64,000 nt of DNA from Cupriavidus agavae (GCF_004217045.1 NZ_SGXM01000011.1:62001-126000); one strand, 5' to 3'; shown: positions 1 to 8,436, counted from the first letter of the stretch. The notes: generated by a model from the letters alone, not told the origin. Numbers and translations: made by a program.

Positions 1-1
1 G

Positions 2-121
2 CTCGTGGAGGAAAGCGCCGCTGCGGCGGAAAGCCTGAAGGACCAGGCCACGCGGCTCAACGCGGTGGTGGACCAGTTCCACCTGCTTGGCGCGGGGCGG
101 CCCGGGATCCGGCGCGCCTGA
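2..121 (+). CDS. Methyl-accepting chemotaxis protein, C-terminal end (partial)
   Basis: The first 120 bases read as one open frame of 39 codons ending in TGA. The peptide begins LVEESAAAAESLKDQATRLN and continues with a short hydrophobic-acidic stretch, which is the usual end of the cytoplasmic signalling helix of Tar/Tsr-type chemoreceptors. The known role of that helix is to bind CheA and CheW. The sensor domain and membrane segments lie left of the window, so the ligand cannot be told. Only the tail is seen, but the pattern is characteristic. Confidence 0.75.
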   Translation, partial: LVEESAAAAESLKDQATRLNAVVDQFHLLGAGRPGIRRA

Positions 122-212
122 GGGCCCGAGCGGCGGGAGCGGCGGAGCGGCCGGGCGGTCCGGAGGCCTGGCGGCTCGACCGCCGGTGGCCCCCGTTGCT
201 ATGATGCGGCGC

Positions 213-617
213 ATGGCCGACGACCTGTTCATATCCCATCACGAGTACGAGATCACCGCGATCCGCGCGCAGGGCGCGGGCGGGCAGAACATCAACAAGG
301 TCTCCAACGCGGTGCACCTGCGCTATGACGTGCGGGCATCGTCGCTGGCGGAAGACCACAAGGAGCGGCTGCTCGCCCTGCACGACCACCGCATCACGCG
401 CGACGGCGTGATCGTGATCAAGGCGCAGCAACATCGCAGCCTGGAAATGAACCGCGAGGAAGCGGTGCGCCGGCTGCACGAGCTGGTGCAGAGCGTGGCC
501 ACGCCGCCGCGCGTGCGGCGCGCCACGCGGCCGACCCGGGCTTCCCGGGTACGCCGGGTCGATGCCAAGGTCCAGCGCGGCCAGATCAAGGCGCTGCGCG
601 GCAGGGTGACCGACTGA
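213..617 (+). CDS. arfB: Alternative ribosome-rescue factor ArfB (YaeJ-type peptidyl-tRNA hydrolase)
   Basis: ArfB enters stalled ribosomes that lack a stop codon and hydrolyses the peptidyl-tRNA. The 134-residue protein carries the class-I release-factor motif GAGGQNINKV near residue 23 (GGQ is the catalytic loop), lacks the codon-recognition domains of RF1/RF2, and ends in a basic tail with RPTRASRVRR that in the family lies in the mRNA channel. Length matches the usual 135-140 residues. ATG codons at 201 and 204 are also in frame; 213 is preferred because it gives the usual short N-terminus (MADDLFISHHEYEITAIRAQ). No operon partner is seen. Confidence 0.9.
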   Translation: MADDLFISHHEYEITAIRAQGAGGQNINKVSNAVHLRYDVRASSLAEDHKERLLALHDHRITRDGVIVIKAQQHRSLEMNREEAVRRLHELVQSVATPPRVRRATRPTRASRVRRVDAKVQRGQIKALRGRVTD

Positions 618-765
618 CCGTGTGCCGCATCGGTGGCGCGGGGCGGCAGGGCGCCGTATGAATCGAACAAATATTTCAAACGGGCGGAACAGGGGTAGGA
701 CAAGGCGGCGATAGGCAGGCATGCTCGGGCTTTCCGGGTTCCGCCCCGACATTCATCCGCCCCCA

Positions 766-3700
766 ATGTCATCCGTCACCGCCGCCGCACCGGACGCCTC
801 GCTCGAACCGATTCCCCGCGATCCGGGCTGGCCCATCGTCGGCAACCTGTTCCAGATCACGCCGGGCGAGGTCGGCCAGCACTTGCTGGCGCGCAGCCGG
901 CATCACGACGGCATCTTCGAACTCGATTTCGCGGGGCGGCGCGTGCCATTCGTCTCGTCGGTGGCGCTGGCGGCTGACCTGTGCGACCCGGCGCGCTTTC
1001 GCAAGATCATCGGCCCGCCGCTCTCGTACCTGCGCGACATGGCCGGCGACGGGCTGTTCACGGCGCACAGCGACGAGCCGAACTGGGGCTGCGCGCACCG
1101 CATCCTGATGCCGGCGTTCAGCCAGCGCGCGATGAAGGGCTATTTCGACGTGATGCTGCGCGTGGCGAACCGGCTGGTCGACAAGTGGGACGGCCAGGGC
1201 GCCGACGCCGACATTGCCGTGGCCGACGACATGACGCGGCTCACGCTCGACACCATCGCGCTGGCGGGCTTCGGCTACGACTTCGCGTCTTTCGCCAGCG
1301 ACCAGCTCGACCCGTTCATCGTGGCGATGGTCGGCGCGCTCGAAGAGGCGATGCGCAAGCTCACGCGGCTGCCGATCCAGGACCGCTTTGCCGGCCGTGC
1401 GCACCGGCAGTTCGCCGCCGATACCGCCTACATGCGCGACCTCGTCGACGACGTCATCCGCCAGCGCCGCGCCGCGCCCACGCCGGGCATGGACCTGCTT
1501 AACCTGATGCTGGAGGCGCGCGACCCCGAGACCGACCAGCGGCTCGATGACGCCAATATCCGCAACCAGGTCATCACGTTCCTGATCGCCGGCCACGAGA
1601 CCACGAGCGGCCTGCTGACCTTTGCGCTCTACGAACTGATGCGCAATCCGGGCGTGCTGGCGCAGGCCTATGCCGAAGTGGACGCGGTGCTGCCCGGCGA
1701 CGCACCGCCGGCCTACGCCGACCTGGCCCGCATGCCGGTGCTCGACAGAATCCTGAAGGAAACACTACGGCTGTGGCCCACGGCGCCGGCGTTCGCGGTG
1801 GCGCCGTTTGCCGACGAGGTGATCGGCGGCCGCTACCGGCTGCGCAAGGACCGGCGCATCTCGGTGGTACTGACGGCCCTGCACCGCGATCCGAAGGTGT
1901 GGGCCAATCCGGAGCGCTTCGACATCGACCGCTTCCTGCCCGAGAACGAGGCACGGCTGCCCGCGCACGCCTACATGCCGTTCGGCACCGGCGAGCGCGC
2001 CTGCATCGGCCGCCAGTTCGCGCTGACCGAGGCCAAGCTGGCGCTGGCGCTGATGCTGCGCAATTTCGTTTTCCACGATCCGTACGACTATCAGTTCCGG
2101 CTCAAGGAGACGTTGACGATCAAGCCGGACAACCTCGTGCTGCGTGCGCGGCGGCGCCGGCCGCACGAGCGGATCGTCGTGAGCCGGGAGGTGTCTGCCG
2201 TGGCTGATACCGCGCAGGCCGAGGTTCGCGGAAATGGACAAACGATGATGGTGCTGTGCGCGTCGAGCCTTGGCACGGCGCGCGAACTGGCCGAGCAGAT
2301 CCACGGCGGCGCGGTGGCGGCCGGCTTCGACAGTTCGCTCGCCGATCTCGATGATGTGGTGGACGCGCTGCCGGCATCGGGCCTCGTCGTGGTGGTGGCC
2401 GCCACCTATAACGGGCGGGCGCCGGACTCGGGCCGCCGCTTCGAGGCGATGCTCGACGCGCACGCGGCGGCGGGCTATCGCGCACCGGACCTGCGGCTGG
2501 CCGTGCTTGGCTGCGGCAACTCGCAGTGGGCCACCTACCAGGCATTTCCGCGCCGGGTCTTCGACTTCTTTGCCGAGGCGGGCGCGGTGCCGCTGCTGCC
2601 GCGCGGCGAGGCCGATGGCAATGCCGATTTCGACCAGGCGGCCGAGCGCTGGCTGGCGCAACTGTGGCAGGCGCTGCAGGCCGATGGCGCACAGGCGGGC
2701 GGCATCGCCGTCGATGTGCAGATGCGCAGCGTGGCGGACATCCGGGCGGCGCTGCTGCCAGCCGGCACGCAGGCTTTCACGGTGACCGGCAACCAGGAGC
2801 TGGTGCGCGACCCGGCCGGGCTCTGGGATTTTTCTGTCGAAGCGCCGCGCACTTCCACGCGCAGCATCACGCTGCAGCTGCCGCCCGGCGTGACATACAA
2901 GGCTGGCGACCACGTGGCGGTATGGCCTCGGAACGCCGCCGAACTCGTCGAATTACTATGCGAGCGGCTCGGTCTCGACCCGGAGGCCATCGTCACGCTG
3001 GCGGCCCCGGCCGGCGGCGCGCGTGGCCTGCCGGTGGGCGAGCCGCTGCCGCTGCGCCAGTTGCTGACGCACTTCATCGAACTGCAGGACGTGGTGTCGC
3101 GCCAGACACTGCGCGCGCTGGCGCAGGCCACGCGTTGCCCGTTCACGCGACAGGCGCTGGAGCGCCTCGCCTCGGACACGCCCGGGGAGGGCTATGCCGA
3201 CCAGGTGGCGGCGCGGCGGCTCGGCATCCTCGATGTGCTGACCGCGCACCCGGCGATTGCGCTGACCGTGCCGCAACTGCTGGCCTGCACGGTGCCGATG
3301 CGTCCGCGCTTCTATTCAATCGCCTCGTCGCCGCTGGCCGCACCCGATGTCGTGACGCTGCTGGTGGGAACGGTCTGGGCGCCGGCGCTGTCGGGCCGCG
3401 GGCAGTTCCGTGGTGTGGCGTCCACCTGGCTGCAGGGGCTGGCGCCCGGGACCATGGTGTCGGCCGCGATCCGCACCCCGAATCCGCCGTTCGCGCCTGC
3501 CTCGGACCCCGCCGCGCCCATGCTGCTGATCGGACCCGGCACCGGCATCGCGCCGTTCCGGGGCTTTCTGGAGGAGCGCGCGGCGCAGCGGGCCGCAGGC
3601 ATGGCAGTGACGCCGGCGCAGTTGTACTTCGGCTGCCGGCATCCCGACCACGATTGGCTTTTTTACGATGACGTGGCGCGGTGGACAGAGGCAGGTGTGG

Positions 3701-3969
3701 TGGCGGTGCACACCGCGTACTCGGTGGTGCCCGGCGCGGCGCGCTATGTGCAGGATCTGGTGTGGCAGCGGCGCGCGGAGGTCTGGACGCAGTTACAGGC
3801 GGGCGCGACGGTCTACGTCTGCGGCGACGGACGACGCATGGCGCCTGCGGTGCGGCAGGTGCTGATCGATATCGGGGTGGAGCAGGGCGGGATGACGCCG
3901 GAGGCAGCGTCGGCGTGGTTCGCCGGGATGGTGGAGGCCGGGCGGTACCGGCAGGATGTGTTCAATTAG
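766..3969 (+). CDS. Self-sufficient cytochrome P450/NADPH reductase fusion, CYP102 (P450 BM3) family
   Basis: A 1067-residue fusion of a P450 heme domain and a diflavin reductase, expected to hydroxylate fatty acids near the omega end with NADPH. The heme domain (about 15-480) shows the I-helix AGHETTSG near residue 275 and the heme loop FGTGERACIGRQF with the thiolate Cys at 413. DMAGDGLFTA matches the region of BM3 holding Phe87. An FMN domain begins near 494 (CASSLGTAREL). The FAD/NADPH domain shows RFYSIASSP near 848, GTGIAPFRGF and YVCGDGRRM, and ends GRYRQDVF as in BM3. Length fits BM3 (1049). An in-frame ATG at 721 would add 15 residues; neither start has a clear ribosome site. CYP102E1 of Cupriavidus metallidurans is the likely relative (from memory, not searched). 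No TetR-type repressor is adjacent. Confidence 0.95.
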   Translation: MSSVTAAAPDASLEPIPRDPGWPIVGNLFQITPGEVGQHLLARSRHHDGIFELDFAGRRVPFVSSVALAADLCDPARFRKIIGPPLSYLRDMAGDGLFTAHSDEPNWGCAHRILMPAFSQRAMKGYFDVMLRVANRLVDKWDGQGADADIAVADDMTRLTLDTIALAGFGYDFASFASDQLDPFIVAMVGALEEAMRKLTRLPIQDRFAGRAHRQFAADTAYMRDLVDDVIRQRRAAPTPGMDLLNLMLEARDPETDQRLDDANIRNQVITFLIAGHETTSGLLTFALYELMRNPGVLAQAYAEVDAVLPGDAPPAYADLARMPVLDRILKETLRLWPTAPAFAVAPFADEVIGGRYRLRKDRRISVVLTALHRDPKVWANPERFDIDRFLPENEARLPAHAYMPFGTGERACIGRQFALTEAKLALALMLRNFVFHDPYDYQFRLKETLTIKPDNLVLRARRRRPHERIVVSREVSAVADTAQAEVRGNGQTMMVLCASSLGTARELAEQIHGGAVAAGFDSSLADLDDVVDALPASGLVVVVAATYNGRAPDSGRRFEAMLDAHAAAGYRAPDLRLAVLGCGNSQWATYQAFPRRVFDFFAEAGAVPLLPRGEADGNADFDQAAERWLAQLWQALQADGAQAGGIAVDVQMRSVADIRAALLPAGTQAFTVTGNQELVRDPAGLWDFSVEAPRTSTRSITLQLPPGVTYKAGDHVAVWPRNAAELVELLCERLGLDPEAIVTLAAPAGGARGLPVGEPLPLRQLLTHFIELQDVVSRQTLRALAQATRCPFTRQALERLASDTPGEGYADQVAARRLGILDVLTAHPAIALTVPQLLACTVPMRPRFYSIASSPLAAPDVVTLLVGTVWAPALSGRGQFRGVASTWLQGLAPGTMVSAAIRTPNPPFAPASDPAAPMLLIGPGTGIAPFRGFLEERAAQRAAGMAVTPAQLYFGCRHPDHDWLFYDDVARWTEAGVVAVHTAYSVVPGAARYVQDLVWQRRAEVWTQLQAGATVYVCGDGRRMAPAVRQVLIDIGVEQGGMTPEAASAWFAGMVEAGRYRQDVFN

Positions 3970-3988
3970 TTCAGGCGCCCCCGGTTTG

Positions 3989-4019
3989 CTCCCGTCTCCC
4001 GCAACGCGGGAAACGGGAG
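3989..4019. repeat. Intergenic hairpin of the CTCCCGC/GCGGGAG family, copy 1
   Basis: CTCCCGT, a 2-nt mismatch, CCCGC, loop AAC, GCGGG, a 2-nt mismatch, ACGGGAG. It sits between the convergent ends of the P450 gene and htpX and could end transcription from both sides, although no T-run follows. Confidence 0.6.
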
Positions 4020-4041
4020 GGGAGAGCACCCAATGCGGGCT

Positions 4042-4920
4042 TTACCGCGCGCCCGACAGCGCCGCGATCCGCGATTCGATCGGCGGGTGGCTGGAGAACA
4101 GCGCCATCCACGACTTGCCGCCCGAGATACCCATGGCCTGCATGTTCTGCGGCAGGCCGTCGGCGTCCAGGCCGCCCAGGCGGCGCAGTGCGGCGACCAT
4201 CGGGGACGGGGTGCCCATCAGTTGGGCGGCGCCAGCGTCGGCGCGGTACTCGCGGTGGCGCGAGAACGCGGCAACGATGATGCTGGCCAGGATGCCGAAG
4301 ACGATTTCGCAGATGACCACGGTGATCATGTAGCCGATGCCGGGGCCGCTCGATTCCTCGTCGTTGCGGCGCAGCCAGGAGTCGACGAAGTAGCCGACCA
4401 CGCGCGCCATGAAGATGACAAAAGTGTTGACCACGCCCTGGATCAGCGTCAGCGTGACCATGTCGCCGTTGGCGATGTGGGCGACCTCGTGGGCCAGCAC
4501 GGCTTCCACCTCGTCATGCGACATCGACTGCAGCAGGCCCGTGGATACCGCCACGAGCGAACTCTTCTTCGATGCGCCGGTGGCGAAGGCATTCGGCTCG
4601 CCGTCGTAGATGGCCACCTCGGGCATCGGCAGGCCGGCGCGCGTGGCGAGCTTCTCCACGGTCTGCACCAGCCACAGCTCGGTGCTGGTGCTCGGATGCG
4701 TGATGACCTGCGCGCCGGTGGACCACTTGGCGATGGTCTTCGACATCAGCAGCGAGATGAACGAACCGCCGAAACCCATCAGCGCCGCGAATACCAGCAG
4801 CATGCCAAGGTTCAGCCCGTTGGCGGTCAGGAAGCGGTTCACGCCCAGCAGGCTGGCCGTGAGGCTGAGGACGAGCATGACGGCGAGGTTGGTCGCCAGG
4901 AACAGGAATATACGTTTCAT
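4042..4920 (-). CDS. htpX: Protease HtpX (membrane-bound M48 zinc metalloprotease)
   Basis: HtpX degrades damaged or misassembled inner-membrane proteins and usually works alongside FtsH. The 292-residue product (E. coli HtpX has 293) opens with two membrane segments (about 3-25 and 34-58), has the zinc site HEVAH at 144-148 followed by a second hydrophobic pair (about 155-215), and has the third-ligand region SRHREYRADAGAA. The start MKRIFLFLATNL is the conserved HtpX N-terminus. It converges on the P450 gene and is followed upstream by the CzcI-like gene on the same strand, 109 bases away. Confidence 0.95.
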   Translation of the reverse strand: MKRIFLFLATNLAVMLVLSLTASLLGVNRFLTANGLNLGMLLVFAALMGFGGSFISLLMSKTIAKWSTGAQVITHPSTSTELWLVQTVEKLATRAGLPMPEVAIYDGEPNAFATGASKKSSLVAVSTGLLQSMSHDEVEAVLAHEVAHIANGDMVTLTLIQGVVNTFVIFMARVVGYFVDSWLRRNDEESSGPGIGYMITVVICEIVFGILASIIVAAFSRHREYRADAGAAQLMGTPSPMVAALRRLGGLDADGLPQNMQAMGISGGKSWMALFSSHPPIESRIAALSGAR

Positions 4921-5001
4921 GGATGTGGGGGATGACCAGGTAAGGTGCGGCCGGGGCCGCAGGCGTGCGGACACGCTTGTGGCGTGCCTGCGACGTGGGG
5001 A

Positions 5002-5019
5002 CGCGGAGCGTGCTCCGCG
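5002..5019 (-). terminator. Short hairpin after the CzcI-like gene
   Basis: CGCGGAG, loop CGTG, CTCCCGC-like arm CTCCGCG, ten bases beyond the stop of the minus-strand gene at 5030. There is no T-run, so this could be a weak terminator or only local symmetry. Confidence 0.35.
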
Positions 5020-5029
5020 CGAATCGGGA

Positions 5030-5395
5030 TCAGCCGCGCGGCGGGCGCGGCAGCAAGGGCAGGTCGGGGTCCGGCAGCCGCGCCATGGCATAGCGGGGCA
5101 CGGGGCTGCGCGCCCCGGAGGCCAGCATGCGCGGCGCGGGCGGCGGCAGCAGTTGCTCGGCGAAGTCGGCGCCCGGCGGCGTCGGTTCGGCGGTGTCGGA
5201 GGGGAACGAAGCGTCGGGCGAAGCCGGCACGGCAAGGTCTGCCGCTTCGACGGCCACTGCCACGTTGTCCGGGGCGACCGCGGCCGCATGCACCGTTTCG
5301 ACATGCCCGGCGCCGGACGCGCCAATGCCCGCCCAGGCCTGGAAAGGCAGGAAGGCAAGCAGCACGATCATCAACAGAAGGCGAAGCGGTTGCAC
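5030..5395 (-). CDS. Small exported protein, CzcI-like
   Basis: A 121-residue protein with a clear signal peptide (LLLMIVLLAFLPFQAWA) and a mature part rich in Ala, Pro, Asp and Glu without cysteine. The LLxFLPFQxWA core resembles the N-terminus of CzcI, the small periplasmic protein linked to czc metal-efflux operons; the rest is not recognisably similar. GTG at 5395 is chosen as start because it supplies the arginine before the hydrophobic core; ATG at 5371 would leave a very short signal. It is divergent from a Cd/Pb-type MerR regulator at 5550, with a dyad between them, which supports a metal link. The name is inference; exported hypothetical protein is the safe label. Confidence 0.6.
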   Translation of the reverse strand: MQPLRLLLMIVLLAFLPFQAWAGIGASGAGHVETVHAAAVAPDNVAVAVEAADLAVPASPDASFPSDTAEPTPPGADFAEQLLPPPAPRMLASGARSPVPRYAMARLPDPDLPLLPRPPRG

Positions 5396-5515
5396 GGGGG
5401 CGGGTGACGCGGGAGACGTAAATCGTTGGCGACGATTCTACAGGATGGCGCCCCCCACCGCAGGGGCAGCCAAGGGGTTTTGCACGCGACGCCGCGCAGG
5501 CTTACACTGATGACA

Positions 5516-5536
5516 ACCCTGTAATCACTACGGGGA
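5516..5536. promoter_or_regulatory. Candidate MerR-type (CadR/PbrR-like) operator
   Basis: ACCCTGTA, five bases, TACGGGGA: an imperfect dyad (six of eight pairs) of the shape bound by CadR/PbrR proteins. It lies just before the regulator's ribosome site, between it and the divergent CzcI-like gene. I could not place a convincing -35/-10 pair with a 19-20 bp spacer on either strand. Confidence 0.5.
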
Positions 5537-5549
5537 TGGAGAAACGACG

Positions 5550-5984
5550 ATGCGCATCGGCGAACTGTCGCGCCACAGCGGTTGCGACGTGGAAACCATC
5601 CGGTATTACGAACGGGAAGGGCTGCTCGACGCCCCGGCGCGCGAGGACAACGGCTACCGCCGCTACGGCGACGGACATCTCGTGCAACTCAACTTCGTGC
5701 GCCACTGCCGCTCGCTGGGCATGAGCCTGGCCGACGTGCGCCGGCTGCGCGATTTCCAGCGCAATCCGTCGCTGGCCTGCGACGATATCGACACGCTGCT
5801 GGACCGCCAGATCGAACAGATCCACGCCCAGCGGCTGGCGCTGGAGGCACTGGAAACCCAGTTGCGCGCTCTGCGCCATACCTGCGAGAACCCGAATCCG
5901 CATCCGGCCAGCGAATGCGGCATCCTCCAGAATCTGCAGCAGGCGGCCGAAGGCGCGGCCTGCGAATGCCATCCCCGGCACTGA
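5550..5984 (+). CDS. cadR: MerR-family Cd(II)/Pb(II)-responsive regulator (CadR/PbrR type)
   Basis: A 144-residue MerR regulator with an N-terminal winged helix (MRIGELSRHSGCDVETIRYY), a long dimerisation helix, and the cysteine set of CadR/PbrR: one before the helix (LACDDID, near 79) and two in the C-terminal loop (HTCENPN and SECGIL). An additional C-terminal ECHPRH may add metal ligands, as the His/Cys-rich end of CadR does. GGAG nine bases before ATG 5550 supports the start. No P-type ATPase gene is adjacent; the nearest possible target is the divergent CzcI-like gene. Whether Cd or Pb is the main inducer cannot be told from sequence. Confidence 0.85.
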   Translation: MRIGELSRHSGCDVETIRYYEREGLLDAPAREDNGYRRYGDGHLVQLNFVRHCRSLGMSLADVRRLRDFQRNPSLACDDIDTLLDRQIEQIHAQRLALEALETQLRALRHTCENPNPHPASECGILQNLQQAAEGAACECHPRH

Positions 5985-6376
5985 ACGGCGCCGCCGCATA
6001 GGAATTCCCTGAGAAAGCCGCGCCGGTTGCTGTGCTAGGATGGCCCTTCCCGTTGCCATGGCGCAACGGGTCCTATCGATTCACGGTTCCATCCGACAAT
6101 CCATTCACGATGACTCGCCACCTGTCTCATGCTGCCCATGCCCTGGTTCGCCCCGCGCGACCGGCACGCGCGCGCATGGTGGCGCAGCCCATTACCGCCA
6201 GCCGCCGGATCAACGCCCCGCTTGATCCCGCCCGGTTCCCGGCCTGACTGACCCGCTCCGGGTCCGGTGCCGAACCGGGCCACCGCAGCAGTCCCAGTCT
6301 GTTTCCCTTTGATTTCCTGACGGTGCTGCCGGCGTCGCTCGCCGCGCCAGTGCCGCACTTTGCGAGAGGCAATGTC
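5985..6376. other. Non-coding stretch upstream of rnk, with a perfect hairpin and a possible 45-codon leader frame
   Basis: The stretch has an 8-bp perfect hairpin at 6049-6070 (CCCGTTGC, loop CATGGC, GCAACGGG) without a T-run. An open frame runs from ATG 6110 to the stop at 6247 (45 codons, Arg/Ala/Pro-rich). I see no ribosome site or recognisable motif for it and do not call it a gene. The remainder shows nothing clear. Confidence 0.4.
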
Positions 6377-6790
6377 ATGGCCAAGACCAAGAACCCGACC
6401 CTGTACCTGACCGAACTCGACGTGACACGCCTGGAGGGCATTGCCAGCCGCGCCGGCACGGCTGAACTCGACGAGATGCTCGACGCGCTGCTGGAGCGCG
6501 CCGCCATCGTCACGCCGGATCAGATTCCCAAGGACGTGATCACGATGAATTCGCGCGTGATCTGCGCGCTCGAAGGCGACGCCGAGCCACGTGAGTGGAC
6601 ACTGGCTTACCCCGACGACGCCGATCTGGCGGCGGGCAAGCTGTCGGTGCTGTCGCCCATCGGTCAGGCGCTGCTCGGCGCGCGGGCGGGCAAGACGGTC
6701 GATTACCGGCTGCCGAATGGCACAGCCCAGCGCGTGACGATTGTCGAGATCGTATTTCAGCCAGAAGCGAGCGGTCAGTTCACGCTCTGA
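6377..6790 (+). CDS. rnk: Regulator of nucleoside diphosphate kinase Rnk (GreA/GreB C-terminal fold)
   Basis: The 137-residue protein has a short N-terminal coiled coil (about 1-45) and the FKBP-like GreA/GreB C-terminal domain, with the signatures VTMNSRV-like (ITMNSRVICAL), LAYPDDAD and LSVLSPIGQALLG. Rnk proteins bind RNA polymerase near the secondary channel but lack the acidic tip needed for transcript cleavage. GAGAGG before ATG 6377 fits as ribosome site. The gene stands alone and is followed by a hairpin of the dispersed family. Confidence 0.85.
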   Translation: MAKTKNPTLYLTELDVTRLEGIASRAGTAELDEMLDALLERAAIVTPDQIPKDVITMNSRVICALEGDAEPREWTLAYPDDADLAAGKLSVLSPIGQALLGARAGKTVDYRLPNGTAQRVTIVEIVFQPEASGQFTL

Positions 6791-6813
6791 TCGTCCTGTT
6801 TCTCCGCCGGTCT

Positions 6814-6846
6814 GCTTCCCGCTCCCGCCTTGCGGGACCGGGAAGC
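6814..6846. repeat. Intergenic hairpin of the CTCCCGC/GCGGGAG family, copy 2
   Basis: GCTTCCCG, CT, CCCGC, loop CTT, GCGGG, AC, CGGGAAGC, 24 bases after rnk. It has the same architecture as the copy after the P450 gene. Confidence 0.6.
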
Positions 6847-7065
6847 CAAACCACCTACCGCCCGGTAGCCCTTCACCCCCCGCCACTCGTCTCGCAGCGT
6901 CGTCGTTTCACGGCTTGCAACGCACCATTCGTCGCAGCGGTATTTCTCGCTGAACTGCTACCCACTAACCTTCAGTCCGTGCTCGCATCGCTACATAGAT
7001 AGCGGGGTGGGCAAGTAGTCGGCTGTGCCCATAAAAAAGCAGTGAATCAGTTGAAGGAGTCCCAG

Positions 7066-7410
7066 ATGAACGCCAGACGTACCCTTGGCGGTGCCCTGCT
7101 GCTCGCCGCGTTTGCCGCGTCGACCGCCTTTGCCGCACCTGCCGCCACCAAGAAGGTGGGCAAGTTCGATGTGTATGCCGATGCCGCGCGCAACGGCAAG
7201 TTCGACGTGTTCAGTGAAGGCGCGAAGAGCGGCAAGTACGATACCTTCACGGACGGCGCCCGCCAGGGCGGATTCGACACGTTCAGTGAAGGCGCCCGCA
7301 CCGGCAAGTTCGACAGCTTCAGCGAAGGCTCGCGCACGTTCAGCGGCGAGATCTCCGGCTCGGCGCTCGACAACTCGCGCAACGGCGACCTGTACGGCTA
7401 CAAGGTCTGA
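7066..7410 (+). CDS. Small exported protein with five tandem 12-residue repeats
   Basis: A 114-residue protein with a signal peptide ending near AFA at residue 23, then five uninterrupted 12-residue units at about 32-91 with consensus G-K-F-D-x-F-S-E-G-A-R-x, then a 23-residue tail ending LYGYKV. Each unit carries an aromatic residue at positions 3 and 6, acidic residues at 4 and 8, and a basic residue at 11. AAGGAG before ATG 7066 is an excellent ribosome site. No cysteine and no membrane anchor are seen after the signal. I do not recognise the family; the regular period suggests a beta-solenoid, amyloid-like or metal/polymer-binding surface protein, which is inference. A strong hairpin follows. 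Confidence 0.8.
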   Translation: MNARRTLGGALLLAAFAASTAFAAPAATKKVGKFDVYADAARNGKFDVFSEGAKSGKYDTFTDGARQGGFDTFSEGARTGKFDSFSEGSRTFSGEISGSALDNSRNGDLYGYKV

Positions 7411-7427
7411 CCTGTCCCGGCAGCAAA

Positions 7428-7459
7428 ATCGGCGGCCCCCGTCCAGGCGGGCCGCCGAT
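7428..7459 (+). terminator. Hairpin terminator after the repeat protein
   Basis: ATCGGCGGCCC, a 10-nt loop, GGGCCGCCGAT: an 11-bp perfect stem starting 18 bases after the stop codon. The following bases are pyrimidine-rich but not a pure T-run. Confidence 0.6.
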
Positions 7460-7557
7460 CACCAGTTTCTCTCCCACCTGCGCGTCCGACCTCCTCCTTC
7501 TCTCTCCGTCGCGCAGGTGATTTTTCCCCTTCCCCAGCCTTTTCCCCGCACGTACCG

Positions 7558-8436
7558 CTAGAGCTGCTTGGCCGCGAAGGTGTCGCACTTGCGGATATCG
7601 CCCGTGCTGAGCCCCTGCCGCAGCCAGCGCACGCGCTGATCGCTGGTGCCGTGCGTGAACGCCTCCGGCACCACATAGCCCTGCGACTGCTTCTGCAGCC
7701 GGTCGTCGCCGATGGCGGCCGCCGCCTTGAGCCCTTCCTCGATATCGCCCGGCTCCAGCAGTTGCTGGTTGAGTTTCTGCGCCGTGGCGGCCCAGACACC
7801 CGCCAGGCAGTCGGCCTGCAACTCCATGCGCACGGAAAGCTGGTTGGCCTGCGCCTCGCCCATGCGGCGCCGGGCGCTGTCGACCTTGCCCGAGACGCCG
7901 AGCAGGTTCTGGATGTGGTGCCCGACCTCATGGGCGATCACATACGCCTGCGCGAAGTCGCCCCCGGCGCCAAAGCGCTGCCGCAGTTCGTTGTAGAACG
8001 CCAGGTCGATATAGACCTTCTGGTCGGCCGGGCAGTAGAACGGGCCCATGGCCGATTGTCCGGTGCCGCACGCGGTGGGCGTGGCGCCCGAGAACAGCAC
8101 CAGCGTGGGCGCGGCGTAGCGGCGGTTCAGGTCGGTCTGGAAGATGTGGTCCCACGTGCGCTCGGTGTTGCCGAGCACCTTGCGCGTGAACACGGTCAGC
8201 TGGTCGGTGGCCGGCGCGCGCTGCGCCTGTGGCTGGGGCGTCTGCTGCGGCTGCAGGTTCGACGCGCCCTGCAGGATCAGCATCGGATCGATGCCGAAGA
8301 AATAGGACGCCGCCAGCGCGATGACCACCGTGCCGATGCCGATCGACTTGCCGCCCAGCGGAAATCCTCCTCCGCCAAAACCGCCACCGCGGCGGTCTTC
8401 TACATTCTGGCTTTCGGCTTCGTCATCGAGACGCAT
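7558..8436 (-). CDS. YpfJ-family neutral zinc metallopeptidase, membrane anchored
   Basis: A 292-residue protein with a Gly-rich cytoplasmic start (RRGGGFGGGGFPLGG), one membrane segment (about 31-55), a Gln/Pro-rich linker and a periplasmic metallopeptidase domain. The zinc motif is AHEVGHHIQNLLG, followed by the ELQADCLAGVWA helix typical of the family. Conserved cysteines in TACGTG, YCPADQ and DIRKCD may form disulfides. The cellular role of this family is poorly defined. It converges on the repeat-protein gene and follows pyk on the same strand after 64 bases. Confidence 0.85.
   Translation of the reverse strand: MRLDDEAESQNVEDRRGGGFGGGGFPLGGKSIGIGTVVIALAASYFFGIDPMLILQGASNLQPQQTPQPQAQRAPATDQLTVFTRKVLGNTERTWDHIFQTDLNRRYAAPTLVLFSGATPTACGTGQSAMGPFYCPADQKVYIDLAFYNELRQRFGAGGDFAQAYVIAHEVGHHIQNLLGVSGKVDSARRRMGEAQANQLSVRMELQADCLAGVWAATAQKLNQQLLEPGDIEEGLKAAAAIGDDRLQKQSQGYVVPEAFTHGTSDQRVRWLRQGLSTGDIRKCDTFAAKQL

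Noticed and set aside
1765..2913. Minus-strand frame inside the P450 fusion
   Set aside because: Shadow of the P450/reductase coding sequence without recognisable motifs.
6110..6247. Possible 45-codon leader gene before rnk
   Set aside because: No ribosome site and a composition expected of random GC-rich DNA; kept only as a note in the intergenic entry.
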